The notes: generated from the sequence alone by a model not told the origin. A DNA stretch of 64,000 nt from a bacterium (GCA_035549195.1 DASZRK010000060.1:1-64000); one strand, 5' to 3'; shown: positions 1-9,036, counted from the stretch's first letter. Numbers and translations: made by a program.

Positions 1-1587
1 ACCAACACCAAGACCCCGACCAATACGCCGACGGTGACCTTCACCTTTACGCCCACCAACACCCCGACCAACACCTTCACGGCTACCGATACCTTCACCT
101 TCACCAACACCCGCACACCTACCAATACCCCGACCGCGACCAATACCCGGACTCCCACCGCCACTCCGACGGATACCTTTACCCCGACCTCCACCCGGAC
201 CCCGACCCCTAGCCCGACCGCGACCCATAGTCCCACCCCGACCTTCACTTGGACGGCGACCTGGACAGCTACGGCGACTTGGACCGGAACCGACACCCCC
301 ACTTGGACCCCGGTCCCGGGCGTGACCATTTCCAAACGTGTCTCGGAAACTTCGGCAAGCTCGGACGACTTGCTGACCTACAGCTTGGTGTTGAACGTGA
401 CCCAATCCCAAGCCTGGGCCGTGACCGTTGTGGACCGATTGCCCGCCCACGAGACCTTCTTTGGTTTCCTCCTGACGCCCTTTGGCGGGACGGCCTCGAG
501 TTCGGGGAGCGACCTCCAATGGACCTTCCCGGCCCTCCCGGTCGGTCCCGTCACGATCACTTACCAGGCCAAGATCGCGCCCCTCCTGCCGGGCGGAACG
601 ATCCTGACGAACAACGCCGAACTGACCTACTCAGGGGGACCTGGTCCCCAAAAGGCTTCGGTGGACGTGGTCATCGCATCCAACTTCCAGGTCAAGGTCT
701 CCGTTTATAACGAGGCGGGGGAATTGGTAAAAGAGGTGTGGGTCAATGAGCTTTCCCAACAGATCAAGGATTTCGACGTTTCCAATGCGGCCATCACGAC
801 GCTCGGAGGCCAGACCTATGTGGAAGTGGCGGGGCAGACCTTGACCGCCTGGGACGCGACGAACCAGAAGGGGGATCCGGTCGTCAATGGCATCTACCAC
901 CTGCAAGTCTCCAGTACGGACCAATACGGGGTCGTGACCAATGTGTCCCAATTGGTCACGGTGAGCCGTGGGATCGCGAAGATCCAGGTGAACGTCTATA
1001 ACGAAGCGGGGGAAGTGATCCGACACCTCTATGCCCTGGTGGATGACCCGGGGAATGCGCCCCTTGGGAACGTCCTATTGTCCGGGAGTTTGCTGGCACC
1101 CGAACCGGGGACGCCGACCGCGGGCGGGAATGCCAGCGTGACCCTGACCTTGAACGGGACCCAACTGGTTTGGGACGGAAGGGGCGACTCGGGAGCCATG
1201 GTGACCAATGGGGCTTACCAGATCGAGGTCCATTGGATCGATGGAAGCGGCGGGGAGGAAGTGGTCTCGAAGACGGTCGTGGTCCAAAGGGGTGGGCATT
1301 CCTTGGCGGACGGGGTGGTCCGGGCGGCGCCGAACGTCCTCGTGGGCGGGACGGAGCAAACCACTGTCCTGGTCGATTCAACGGTGGCCTATACCTTGAC
1401 CATCCGGCTCTACGACATCGCCGGGGAATTGGTGAAGGCGCCGGTGACGGGGACACCGGGCTCGAAACAAGCCCCTGTGGATGCTTCCGGCCTGGCCAGC
1501 GGTATTTATTACGCCGCCGTGGATCTGGTGGATCCCCAAGGCCGGATGGTCCAAAAGCAGGTCGTTCCTATCCTGGTCCGGCACTGA
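1..1587 (+). CDS. Thr/Pro-rich surface protein with FlgD-type Ig repeats (5' truncated by window)
   Basis: The reading frame is open from base 1, so the N-terminus lies upstream of the window. About the first 100 visible codons are low-complexity Thr/Pro/Asn (TNTPTNTFT-like), a flexible stalk. Next comes a beta-sandwich of about 110 residues resembling DUF11 (start near [11 protein letters not shown]). Three FlgD-like Ig modules follow, each recognisable by a VYNEAGE or LYDIAGE strand and a G-x-Y-x-x-x-V end strand (GIYHLQV, GAYQIEV, GIYYAAV). The C-terminus ends on the third module. FlgD-like Ig domains at protein ends often accompany secretion to the surface, so an exported or cell-surface role is inferred. 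No enzymatic motif was seen. Exact function is unknown. Confidence 0.8.
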   Translation, partial: TNTKTPTNTPTVTFTFTPTNTPTNTFTATDTFTFTNTRTPTNTPTATNTRTPTATPTDTFTPTSTRTPTPSPTATHSPTPTFTWTATWTATATWTGTDTPTWTPVPGVTISKRVSETSASSDDLLTYSLVLNVTQSQAWAVTVVDRLPAHETFFGFLLTPFGGTASSSGSDLQWTFPALPVGPVTITYQAKIAPLLPGGTILTNNAELTYSGGPGPQKASVDVVIASNFQVKVSVYNEAGELVKEVWVNELSQQIKDFDVSNAAITTLGGQTYVEVAGQTLTAWDATNQKGDPVVNGIYHLQVSSTDQYGVVTNVSQLVTVSRGIAKIQVNVYNEAGEVIRHLYALVDDPGNAPLGNVLLSGSLLAPEPGTPTAGGNASVTLTLNGTQLVWDGRGDSGAMVTNGAYQIEVHWIDGSGGEEVVSKTVVVQRGGHSLADGVVRAAPNVLVGGTEQTTVLVDSTVAYTLTIRLYDIAGELVKAPVTGTPGSKQAPVDASGLASGIYYAAVDLVDPQGRMVQKQVVPILVRH

Positions 1588-1635
1588 TTTTAGCTTGTTG
1601 GATTGCCGATCCGCCCTTTGGTATCCTTTAGGGGT

Positions 1636-2202
1636 ATGCACCGATCCTTCCGAGCTTTCCTCGTCCTTTTCCTGGGAGTTCTTTCCGGACCAAGGGCACA
1701 AACAGCGACCCCAACGGCCAGTCCTTCGCCGATCGTCCTGAAACCCATCCTGATGCGGGCCGACCCCCTGTTGGGTGTTCTTTATTCACGGGATGGTGAG
1801 GACCTTTATACCCGCGAACAGTTCAAGACCCTGATCGACCCATTGCGCGACCATGAGGCCGATCGCCTGATCCAGGCTGAGGGGAATGCGGCGGGAATGG
1901 GGGAGATCTTCCATTGGATCGGGATAGCCGCGGTCGTGACCGGGGTGGTGGGAGTCCTTAGGACCACCGGGGACCAACGGGACATCTTTTGGGGTGTGGG
2001 TGCCGGAGGGGTTTTTTCTTTCAGTCTGGGGAACATCTTTGCCGCGGACGCTAAGGCCGATCGTTTCAACGCGGTCCAGCGTTACAATCGATTTGCCCAT
2101 GGTGAAGAGGAGATCCTTCCCAAGCCCGCAGAGGACGAAAAGACCCTTTTGAACATGGACTCTTTAACGATGCCAGCAACACCAACGCCCGCGTCAAAAT
2201 AG
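1636..2202 (+). CDS. Hypothetical exported/membrane protein
   Basis: About 188 residues. I chose the ATG at 1636 over the earlier in-frame start at 1603 because it gives a clean signal peptide (MHRSFRAFLVLFLGVLSG) followed by a short Thr/Pro stretch. Two hydrophobic segments lie mid-protein (around FHWIGIAAVVTGVVGVL and FWGVGAGGVFSFSLG). No family is recognised. A TATCCT box at 1622-1627, eight bases before the start, could be a -10 element, though AGGGG at 1630-1634 is also present. The gene precedes the heme-like membrane protein and YceI gene at short spacing and probably shares their transcript. Confidence 0.6.
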   Translation: MHRSFRAFLVLFLGVLSGPRAQTATPTASPSPIVLKPILMRADPLLGVLYSRDGEDLYTREQFKTLIDPLRDHEADRLIQAEGNAAGMGEIFHWIGIAAVVTGVVGVLRTTGDQRDIFWGVGAGGVFSFSLGNIFAADAKADRFNAVQRYNRFAHGEEEILPKPAEDEKTLLNMDSLTMPATPTPASK

Positions 2203-2221
2203 GATGTCCTGGAGGAAAATA

Positions 2222-2827
2222 ATGGACAAGCTCTCGATCCTGGTCGTTCTTTGGACCATGTTCCTGGGGCCTACCTTGTGGGCGGACGATCCCAATTTGG
2301 ACCTGCATCTTTATGCCAAAGCCCCGGAAAGCTCCGAGCTGTCCGTGGACGACCTTGGTTTTTCGAAGGAGGAGACCCAGGCCGATCCCCAGTTCCAAAA
2401 GGACCTGGAAACCCGTTCGGATATGCTCCGCATCCACCAAACCTTGGGGTTGATCACTGCGATCCCCATGACGGCCCAGATGATCCTTGGACTCACCACG
2501 GCATCGGATGTCGAGCGTGGAAGTTCGGACACCACCCTCCACACCACTTTGGGGCTCGCCACCGTTGCGCTCTACGGGACCACCGCGATGTTCGAGATCC
2601 TGGCCCCCAAGCCAAAGGGTTTGAAACCCACAGGGAATACGGAGGTCCATGAGGCCTTGTCCTGGATCCATTTGCCCTTGATGATCCTGGCCCCTTTGGT
2701 GGGGGACATGGTCAATGACCGTATCGCGAACCATCAACCCATCGGTAGCCTGGGAGAGGTCCATGGTGTGATGGCGACCACCCTCTGGGCTTCCTATATG
2801 ACCTCCTTGACCGTCATGACCTTTTGA
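2222..2827 (+). CDS. Four-helix, His-containing membrane protein (cytochrome b561-like candidate)
   Basis: About 201 residues. The ATG at 2222 is preferred over the one at 2204 because GGAGG sits at 2211-2215 and the resulting N-terminus is a signal sequence (MDKLSILVVLWTMFLG). After a soluble stretch of about 45 residues there are four predicted membrane helices. Each begins with a His near its start (RIHQTLG, TLHTTLG, VHEALSWIH, EVHGVMA). Paired His in a four-helix bundle is what b-type cytochromes of the b561/YceJ kind show. The next gene encodes YceI, and in Escherichia coli yceJ (a b561 homologue) neighbours yceI. Heme binding is inference from this pattern. The signal peptide is unusual for that family. 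Confidence 0.55.
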   Translation: MDKLSILVVLWTMFLGPTLWADDPNLDLHLYAKAPESSELSVDDLGFSKEETQADPQFQKDLETRSDMLRIHQTLGLITAIPMTAQMILGLTTASDVERGSSDTTLHTTLGLATVALYGTTAMFEILAPKPKGLKPTGNTEVHEALSWIHLPLMILAPLVGDMVNDRIANHQPIGSLGEVHGVMATTLWASYMTSLTVMTF

Positions 2828-2829
2828 TC

Positions 2830-3396
2830 ATGAAAGGGATCCCGGCTTTCCTGGCCCTGGCCATCCTCCTTCCGGCTTTGGCGGCCCCGGCGGAACCGAA
2901 AGTCCTTTGGAAACTTGAGAAATCCCAGGTTTCCTATGTGGTTACACACCCTTTACATGTGGTCCATGGAAAAACTGCATCGGCCCGTGGAAAAGGTGTA
3001 TCCTATGGCGGCCATGGGGAGTTCCTGGTGGCGGTCCCCGTCAAAAGTTTCGATTCGGGGGACGAGAACAGGGACCTGCATATGTTGGAAGTCACCCGGG
3101 CCGGGGACCATCCCTTGATCGAGGTCCGGATCCGGTTGAAAAAGTTGGACATTTCCCTTCATCCCAACGTCCTTCTGGCCGACCTATCGGTCAAGTTCGC
3201 GGGTCGTACCGTGGAATACCCGGGGGTCCGTTTGGAAACGAAGGAATGGACATCCCAAAGTGTCCGAGTGATCGGCCGACTTTCCCTGAGCTTGAAGGCT
3301 TATGGGATCAAACCACCCAGCTTATTGACCATGCCTGTCGAGGATGAAGTCCCGGTCCAGATCGATATGGTGTGGGCGAAGAGCGTAGCTCAATAA
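2830..3396 (+). CDS. YceI family periplasmic protein
   Basis: About 188 residues, the usual YceI size. The ATG at 2830 gives a signal peptide (MKGIPAFLALAILLPALA) and lies two bases past the upstream stop, implying translational coupling. The body has the lipocalin-like YceI pattern: an opening strand LEKSQVSYVVTHPLHVVHG, a GEFLVAVPVKSFDSG segment and a closing GRLSLSLKAYGI strand. YceI proteins bind isoprenoid-type lipids in a beta-barrel pocket. Pairing with a putative b561-type membrane protein suggests quinone or isoprenoid redox or transport work in the periplasm. That role is inferred from family and context. Confidence 0.8.
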   Translation: MKGIPAFLALAILLPALAAPAEPKVLWKLEKSQVSYVVTHPLHVVHGKTASARGKGVSYGGHGEFLVAVPVKSFDSGDENRDLHMLEVTRAGDHPLIEVRIRLKKLDISLHPNVLLADLSVKFAGRTVEYPGVRLETKEWTSQSVRVIGRLSLSLKAYGIKPPSLLTMPVEDEVPVQIDMVWAKSVAQ

Positions 3397-3421
3397 ACCA
3401 AAGAGAAGAGGTCAAGCCTTT

Positions 3422-4249
3422 ATGCCACAAGTCATGGAAGCCCCCGTTGTCCAATCCGAGGAACCGAAGTCGGACATCCTGGAAAAGCCCAACGCCAAGA
3501 CCTGGGATGGACTATCGCGGATGGCCTTTGCGGCCAATTGGGACCCGGAAACGGCGATCAATTGGAACCAGCCCATCGAATTGGGAGCCATCAAGGAAGG
3601 ATGGATCAATATCCTTCATTATTTTTACGAGGGCGAATGGCAAGGGCTGGAGATCATCCAGCGGCTCATGAACAAGGCCGCCCATATGTTCCGGATCAAC
3701 GAGATGGTCACCTATTATTCCACTCAATGCGCGGATGAGGCCAAGCACCTCTTTGTGTTCAAGAAATATCTCCACCGCTTGAACTCCCCTCCGGCCAAGC
3801 AAAAGGCCTTCGACTGGATCGTGTTCTTGTCGACCTCGGGACCGGTCAAGGTCGAACGCTGGATCCTGGCCACCTACTTCACCGAGACCCTGGCGGGCGC
3901 CATTTTCCAAAAGACCTTGGAACTCGATACCATCGATCCCATCGGCAAGGAAATGGTCCGTCTGCAATTAAAGGATGAATCCCGCCATATTGCCGGGACC
4001 AAGATGGGCGTCCAGACCTTGATGGACCATTCCGGAACCCTCAAGACCTTCTTCCTCAAGATCTGGTGGAAGGCCTTCGTCCGATTGGCAGTCTATGAGG
4101 TGCGGAACCTCAAGAAGTATGGGGACCAAGTCGGCATGGACCCCGAATATATCCTCCAAAGGTCTTTCGCCAAGATGGCCGAGATGGAGGAGTTCAAAGC
4201 CAAATATCTGTCGAACGATTTTTGCCAGGTCTTCCTCAAGAAGGCCTGA
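3422..4249 (+). CDS. Ferritin-like diiron protein
   Basis: 275 residues and all-helical in character. Two E-x-x-H motifs are visible (DEAKH and DESRH), with further Glu in the preceding helices (EGEWQGLE, FTETLAG). This is the four-helix-bundle ligand set of ferritin-like diiron-carboxylate proteins. Candidates include the AurF/N-oxygenase group and ribonucleotide-reductase R2-like oxidases. The sequence alone does not decide between them. No membrane segments or signal peptide were seen, so it is cytosolic. It follows yceI by 25 bases and may be the last gene of that group. The substrate is unknown. Confidence 0.65.
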   Translation: MPQVMEAPVVQSEEPKSDILEKPNAKTWDGLSRMAFAANWDPETAINWNQPIELGAIKEGWINILHYFYEGEWQGLEIIQRLMNKAAHMFRINEMVTYYSTQCADEAKHLFVFKKYLHRLNSPPAKQKAFDWIVFLSTSGPVKVERWILATYFTETLAGAIFQKTLELDTIDPIGKEMVRLQLKDESRHIAGTKMGVQTLMDHSGTLKTFFLKIWWKAFVRLAVYEVRNLKKYGDQVGMDPEYILQRSFAKMAEMEEFKAKYLSNDFCQVFLKKA

Positions 4250-4262
4250 ACGTTCGGCTTCT

Positions 4263-4288
4263 TCCCGGGCCCTTTCCTGGGTCCGGGA
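4263..4288 (+). promoter_or_regulatory. Stable hairpin before the RRM gene
   Basis: Arms TCCCGGGCCC and GGGTCCGGGA form a 10-bp stem with one G-U pair and a TTTCCT loop. The hairpin ends 15 bases before the ATG at 4304, just upstream of the AAAGGGA ribosome-binding site. There is no T-tract after it, so it does not look like a simple terminator for the upstream gene. A leader structure controlling translation of the RNA-binding protein is possible. Confidence 0.5.
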
Positions 4289-4303
4289 CCCTAAAGGGAC
4301 AAG

Positions 4304-4852
4304 ATGGGCCATAAGATCTATGTCGGCAGCCTTCCCTTCGAGACCACCGAAAGCCAATTGAGCGAGCTTTTCACCGCTTGTGGGCGGGTGGAGAACGCCA
4401 AGATCATCGTGGATCGCGCCACCGGTCGGTCCCGGGGGTTCGGCTTCGTGGAGATGGCCACCGCCCTTGAGGCGGAAGCGGCCATCCAGAAGTTCAACGG
4501 GAGCAACTTGGGAAGCCGGACCATCGTGGTGAAGGAAGCCCGGCCCATGGAGGACCGGCGTCCCCCGTCCAAGGGCAACAACGGGGGCAACGGAGGAGGC
4601 TTCAAACCGCGTCCCGCCCGGCCCAACGATCATTGGAGCAATGGCGGCGGTGGTGGCGGGAACCGTTGGGGAGGTGTCCAAGGGAGTGGGCGTGAATTGG
4701 GAGGCCGGAGCGAACACCGTAACGACCGTCAGGACCGACGGGATAACCGTTTCAAACGGGACCAGGGTGGGTGGAACGACGGTGGTTATAGGAAGAAGGG
4801 GCCTTCGGGGCGTGGGGGCCAGGACCTCGACGATAATTTCGGGAACCGCTGA
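4304..4852 (+). CDS. RRM-domain RNA-binding protein with Gly/Arg-rich tail
   Basis: 182 residues. One RNA recognition motif spans about residues 3-80, with RNP2 (IYVGSLP) and RNP1 (RGFGFVEM) intact. The rest is a disordered Gly/Asn/Arg-rich tail like the RGG tails of bacterial and cyanobacterial Rbp proteins. It probably binds single-stranded RNA as a cold-stress or post-transcriptional regulator. It sits directly before RNase J with no obvious terminator between them, which suggests shared RNA metabolism. A strong hairpin lies in its leader. Confidence 0.9.
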   Translation: MGHKIYVGSLPFETTESQLSELFTACGRVENAKIIVDRATGRSRGFGFVEMATALEAEAAIQKFNGSNLGSRTIVVKEARPMEDRRPPSKGNNGGNGGGFKPRPARPNDHWSNGGGGGGNRWGGVQGSGRELGGRSEHRNDRQDRRDNRFKRDQGGWNDGGYRKKGPSGRGGQDLDDNFGNR

Positions 4853-4906
4853 TCAAGGCCGCGCCCAAAGAAACCTTTAAAAACAGAACTTTCAAAGAAA
4901 GCGAAA

Positions 4907-6559
4907 ATGGGAAAATTATCCTTCATCCCCTTGGGAGGCCTTGGGGAAATCGGCAAGAACATGGCGTTGTTGGATTACGATGGAGAAGCGGTGATGATCG
5001 ATGCGGGGCTGATGTTCCCGGACGATCTGCATCCAGGTGTTGATTACATCATTCCGGATTTCAATTTCCTTGCGGAGAAACCGGGATGGCTCAAGGCCAT
5101 CCTCCTCACTCATGGCCATGAGGATCATATCGGGGCGGTCCCTTATCTTCTCCAAAAGCTGAACGTTCCCATTTACGGCACCAAGTTGACCCTGGGTTTT
5201 GTGAAGGGGAAGTTGTCCGAGTTCAAGCTCAAGGAGGCGCCGACCTTCGTGGAAGTGGATCCGAAGGTGCCTTTCCAGGTCGGTCCTTTCGGCATCGAGT
5301 TCATCCGCGTGACCCACAGTATCGTGGACGCCTGCGGCATCGCCTTCACCACCCCGGCGGGGGTGGTCGTCCATACGGGGGATTTCAAGATCGATCCGAC
5401 CCCGATCGACGGGATCCCCATCGATCTGAACCGATTCGCCGACTATGGATCGAAGGGTGTTCTGGCCCTCTTTTCCGACTCGACCAACGTGGAACGGGAA
5501 GGCTACACCTTGTCGGAACGGGTCGTGGGCGAGGAATTCGACCGCATCTTCCCGAAGGCCAAGGGGCGCATCATCGTGGCCTGTTTCGCCAGCAATATCC
5601 ACCGCGTCCAACAGGCCATCGATTCGGCCAAGAAGATCGGCCGGAAGGTCTGCATCATGGGCCGCAGCATGATCCGGAACACCAACGTGGCACGGGAACT
5701 CGGTTTCATGAACGTCCCTTCCAACATGTTGATATCCCCGGAGAACCTCAAAGGTGTGGATCCCAAGCAGATCGTCGTCGTGACCACCGGAAGCCAAGGG
5801 GAGCCCATGAGCAGTGTCGCCAAAATGGCCATGGGGGATCACAAATTCATGGCCATCCAACCGGATGATATGGTCCTTTTATCGGCTCGGACCATCCCGG
5901 GCAACGAACGGGCCATTTCCAATATCATCAACCTCCTTTACCGCCGAGGGGCCGAGGTCCTCTATGAGTCGGTCTCCGAGATCCATGTTTCAGGGCACGC
6001 TTGCCGGGAAGAACAGAAACTGATGGTCTCCCTGGTGAAACCCAAGTATTTCATCCCGGTGCATGGCGAATACCGCCATTTGGTCCTACATGCCCGGCTC
6101 GCCGAGTCGGTGGGGGTGGATCCCCATAACACCATTGTTCTGGAGAATGGGGAAAGGTTGATCTTCGAGGAGGCGGATGTCCGCATCGAGAAGGAATTCT
6201 CCGGTGGAACCATCCTGGTGGATGGGAAGAGCATGGAGGATGTGGGAGAAGTGGTGCTCCGGGACCGACTTCACTTGTCCCAGGACGGCGTGGTGGTGGC
6301 CTTGATCACGGTCGATCCCGCCAAGGGCAAGATCGTGGGAGGCCCGGACCTGGTCACCCGTGGGTTCTCGGAGAGCCTTTCGGATGAGCTGATGAACGAG
6401 GCCAAAGAGCTGATCCGCCACCGGCTGGAGTCGGAGGTCCGGGACAAGGTGACCGATTGGTCCACGGTGAAGGAGACCATGCGGAAATCGCTGCAAAAAT
6501 TCTTTTCCCAAAAATCCAATCGTCGGCCCGTGGTCCTGCCCGTCGTGATGGAGATCTGA
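4907..6559 (+). CDS. rnj: Ribonuclease J
   Basis: 550 residues, typical RNase J length. The metallo-beta-lactamase core shows HGHEDH at residues 69-74 (Zn ligands), the HSIVD segment and HTGDFK (third ligand region). The beta-CASP part has ACFASNIHR and TGSQGEPMS, then HVSGHA and PVHGEYRHL. RNase J performs 5'-to-3' exo- and endonucleolytic RNA decay and rRNA maturation in the cytosol. The ATG at 4907 starts MGKLSFIPLGG, the normal family start. The gene ends at a good intrinsic terminator. Confidence 0.95.
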   Translation: MGKLSFIPLGGLGEIGKNMALLDYDGEAVMIDAGLMFPDDLHPGVDYIIPDFNFLAEKPGWLKAILLTHGHEDHIGAVPYLLQKLNVPIYGTKLTLGFVKGKLSEFKLKEAPTFVEVDPKVPFQVGPFGIEFIRVTHSIVDACGIAFTTPAGVVVHTGDFKIDPTPIDGIPIDLNRFADYGSKGVLALFSDSTNVEREGYTLSERVVGEEFDRIFPKAKGRIIVACFASNIHRVQQAIDSAKKIGRKVCIMGRSMIRNTNVARELGFMNVPSNMLISPENLKGVDPKQIVVVTTGSQGEPMSSVAKMAMGDHKFMAIQPDDMVLLSARTIPGNERAISNIINLLYRRGAEVLYESVSEIHVSGHACREEQKLMVSLVKPKYFIPVHGEYRHLVLHARLAESVGVDPHNTIVLENGERLIFEEADVRIEKEFSGGTILVDGKSMEDVGEVVLRDRLHLSQDGVVVALITVDPAKGKIVGGPDLVTRGFSESLSDELMNEAKELIRHRLESEVRDKVTDWSTVKETMRKSLQKFFSQKSNRRPVVLPVVMEI

Positions 6560-6562
6560 TCC

Positions 6563-6595
6563 CGGCCCAGCCCGCCTGATGGGCCGTTCTTTGTT
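6563..6595 (+). terminator. Intrinsic terminator after rnj
   Basis: The 7-bp stem CGGCCCA/TGGGCCG (6563-6569 with 6580-6586) has a 10-base loop and is followed by TTCTTTGTT. It begins four bases after the RNase J stop codon. Confidence 0.75.
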
Positions 6596-6753
6596 AGGCC
6601 GTTGTTTCTTTTCATTCGCGAACGTTTTTGTCCACTTCCTCCATAAGTGTTTTTCAACAAGGGCTCGGGACTGCGCAATCCCAATGAATCCATCGATCCT
6701 ATTGGCACGATAATTGGTTCTATTGGGGCGATGTCGTCCTCAAGGAGGGGAGG

Positions 6754-8013
6754 GTGGCGAGTTCCTTTGAGCTGGACGAGGTGCTGGCCGGGGAAACCCT
6801 GGGAGTGGAGTTCCAACCGATCCTTTCGGTCCGAAAAAAAGTGGTCGTCGGTTACGAAGGGTTGATCCGCGGGATCCATCCCAAGGAGGGCAGCCTCATT
6901 CCACCGGTGGATCTTTTCCATGAGGCCTACCGGAGCCACAAGACCCTGGAATTGGACAGGCTCTGCCGCCGGAAGGTCATGGAAGGATTCCTGGGGGAAT
7001 CCAAGACCGCGCCACGGGACCGTTTCCTTTCCTTGAATTTCGAGTCTTCCGTCCTGGACCAGGGCGTGGTCGGATCGCGCAAACTGATCGACCAGGTCAC
7101 GGCCATCGGCTTGGATCCCCAGCAGGTCGCTTTGGAGATCATCGAGTCCAAGGTCCAGGAGACGGCGGACCTGAAAAAGTTCATCCAAGCCCACCGCAGT
7201 TATGGATTCTTGATCGCGCTGGACGATGTAGGCGCGGGCCATTCCAACCTGAACCGCATCGCCCTCCTGAAGCCCGACATCCTGAAGATCGATCGCTATC
7301 TGGTCCATGGTATCCAGGAAGATTTCCACAAACAGCAGGTCTTCCGGGCCCTGATCACGTTGGCCCATAAGACCGGCTCCTTGATCCTGGCCGAAGGGAT
7401 CGAGACCCAGGAGGAAGCACTTTACTTGATGGAGGCGGGCGTGGACCTGGTCCAAGGCTATCATTTCGCCCGGCCCGCACCTTTGATCGGCCAGGACGAG
7501 TCGGGTCCCCGCGAACGGATGGAGTTCGTCTCGGCCCGCTATAAAGAAAAAATACTCCAGGACCACAATGTCAAGAGATTCAATCTGAGGAAGTACGAGT
7601 TGATGACGCGAGAGATCCAAATGGAGCTTTCCAAAAATCCGGCCCATTTGTTCGACCAAGTTCTATCCCAAATGGTCCATTATTTCCCGCTCGTGGAATG
7701 TCTCTATGTGATCGATGAAAAGGGCATCCAGGTGACCGAGACGGTCTTCGGGACATTGGAAGAAAAGCCCAAGAACCGTCTTTTGTTCCAGCCTTCGCCC
7801 GTTGGAACGGACCATACCATGAAGGATTATTTTTTCATGCTAGTGGACGGAGGTTTGAAGAAGGCCACGTTCATCAGTGAACCCTATCTGTCGATGGTCA
7901 CTGGAAGGACCAGCATGACCTTTGCCCGGATCTTCAAGAACGCGGAGGAGGGAATGTTCATCCTTTGCGTGGATATCGATACCCAGTATTTGAAACAGAT
8001 CTCGTTGGGGTGA
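6754..8013 (+). CDS. EAL-domain c-di-GMP phosphodiesterase with C-terminal YkuI-like sensor
   Basis: 419 residues from a GTG at 6754 preceded by AAGGAGG. The EAL domain covers residues 15-245. Catalytic positions look intact: E35 (motif reads EGL rather than EAL), N95, E128, the DD pair 157-158, K178, E214/E217 and Q234. It therefore probably hydrolyses c-di-GMP. The C-terminal 150 residues resemble the PAS/Cache-like domain of Bacillus YkuI (segments CLYVIDEKG, EPYLSMVTGR, GMFILCVDID). No membrane helix is evident, so sensing would be cytosolic. A PilZ protein at 19.7 kb is a potential downstream reader of the same messenger. Confidence 0.85.
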   Translation: MASSFELDEVLAGETLGVEFQPILSVRKKVVVGYEGLIRGIHPKEGSLIPPVDLFHEAYRSHKTLELDRLCRRKVMEGFLGESKTAPRDRFLSLNFESSVLDQGVVGSRKLIDQVTAIGLDPQQVALEIIESKVQETADLKKFIQAHRSYGFLIALDDVGAGHSNLNRIALLKPDILKIDRYLVHGIQEDFHKQQVFRALITLAHKTGSLILAEGIETQEEALYLMEAGVDLVQGYHFARPAPLIGQDESGPRERMEFVSARYKEKILQDHNVKRFNLRKYELMTREIQMELSKNPAHLFDQVLSQMVHYFPLVECLYVIDEKGIQVTETVFGTLEEKPKNRLLFQPSPVGTDHTMKDYFFMLVDGGLKKATFISEPYLSMVTGRTSMTFARIFKNAEEGMFILCVDIDTQYLKQISLG

Positions 8014-8024
8014 TGGCCGGGAAG

Positions 8025-8951
8025 TTACTTTCCCTGTTCGGAAAGCCACCGTTCGGCTTCAATGGCTGCCATGCAACCCATGCCCGCGGCCGAGATGGCC
8101 TGGCGGTAGTAGTGGTCGGCGACGTCCCCGGCGGCGAAGACGCCTTCGATGTTGGTGATGGTCTTGGGCGGATGGGGAAGCTTCAGATAACCCACCTCGT
8201 CCATGTCCAATTGCCCCTTGAAGATGGCGGTGTTGGGAGTGTGGCCGATGGCGAAAAAGAGCCCGGTCACGGGCATCTGTTTTTCCTCGCCGGTCTTCAC
8301 ATTCTTGGTCTTGATGGCTTCAAGGACCTTATCCCCGACCAACTCGGTAATAACGGTATTAGTGGCCCATTGGATCTTGGGATTGGCCTTGGCCCGTTCC
8401 AACATGATCTTGGAAGCCCGGAACTCCTCCCGTCGGTGGATGATGGTGACGGTCTTTCCGAACTTGGTCAGGAAATTGGCCTCTTCCATCGCCGAATCCC
8501 CGCCGCCCACCACCGCGATCTCCTGGTTCTTGAAGAAAAAACCGTCGCAAGTGGCGCATGCCGATACGCCGCGGCCGATGAATTCCAGTTCCCGGGGAAC
8601 GCCTCCGTATTTGGCCGATGCGCCGGTGGCGATGATGATGGATTCCGCCTCGATGAGCTCGGTCTCGTCCACCCAGAGCTTGAAGGGGCGCTTGGAAAGG
8701 TCGACCTTGGTGACAAAGCCGGTCTTATAGCGTGTCCCAAAGCGGGCCGCCTGCTGTTTCATGTTCTCCATCAGCTGGGGGCCTTGGATCCCTTCGGGGA
8801 AACCGGGGAAATTCTCGACCTCCGTGGTGGTGGTCAATTGGCCACCCGGCTGGGGGCCGTCGATCAAAAGGGGATTGAGGTTGGCCCGGGACGTATAAAG
8901 CGCGGCCGTATAGCCGGCGGGGCCGGAACCGATGATGATGACTTTTTCCAT
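8025..8951 (-). CDS. trxB: Thioredoxin reductase
   Basis: 308 residues, standard low-molecular-weight TrxB. The N-terminal FAD site is GSGPAGYTAALY, the redox pair is CATC (C132, C135) within ACATCDG, the NADPH site is VVGGGDSA, and the C-terminal FAD motif is GVFAAGDVAD. It transfers electrons from NADPH to thioredoxin in the cytosol. GGAGGA lies just upstream of the start. The gene converges with the EAL gene, with only 11 bases between the stops and no terminator visible there. Confidence 0.95.
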   Translation of the reverse strand: MEKVIIIGSGPAGYTAALYTSRANLNPLLIDGPQPGGQLTTTTEVENFPGFPEGIQGPQLMENMKQQAARFGTRYKTGFVTKVDLSKRPFKLWVDETELIEAESIIIATGASAKYGGVPRELEFIGRGVSACATCDGFFFKNQEIAVVGGGDSAMEEANFLTKFGKTVTIIHRREEFRASKIMLERAKANPKIQWATNTVITELVGDKVLEAIKTKNVKTGEEKQMPVTGLFFAIGHTPNTAIFKGQLDMDEVGYLKLPHPPKTITNIEGVFAAGDVADHYYRQAISAAGMGCMAAIEAERWLSEQGK

Positions 8952-9021
8952 GGGAGTCCTCCGAAGTTCTGTGAGGCGCTGTATGCTAACCTAGGAATTT
9001 GAGGGAAAACAAGCAAGGGAT

Positions 9022-9035
9022 GGCCCTGAAGGGCC
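9022..9035 (-). terminator. Possible weak terminator after glpD
   Basis: GGCCC/GGGCC hairpin with a 4-base loop, 2 bases past the glpD stop. Read on the minus strand it is followed by a pyrimidine-rich but not purely T stretch. This is a weak call. Confidence 0.3.
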
Positions 9036-9036
9036 T

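Noticed and set aside
34-330. Repetitive DNA at the window start considered as CRISPR or satellite
   Set aside because: The repeat is codon-level Thr/Pro coding in an open frame, with no constant repeat-spacer unit.
7965-9002. Plus-strand open frame opposite trxB
   Set aside because: Antisense shadow. TrxB motifs are all on the minus strand.
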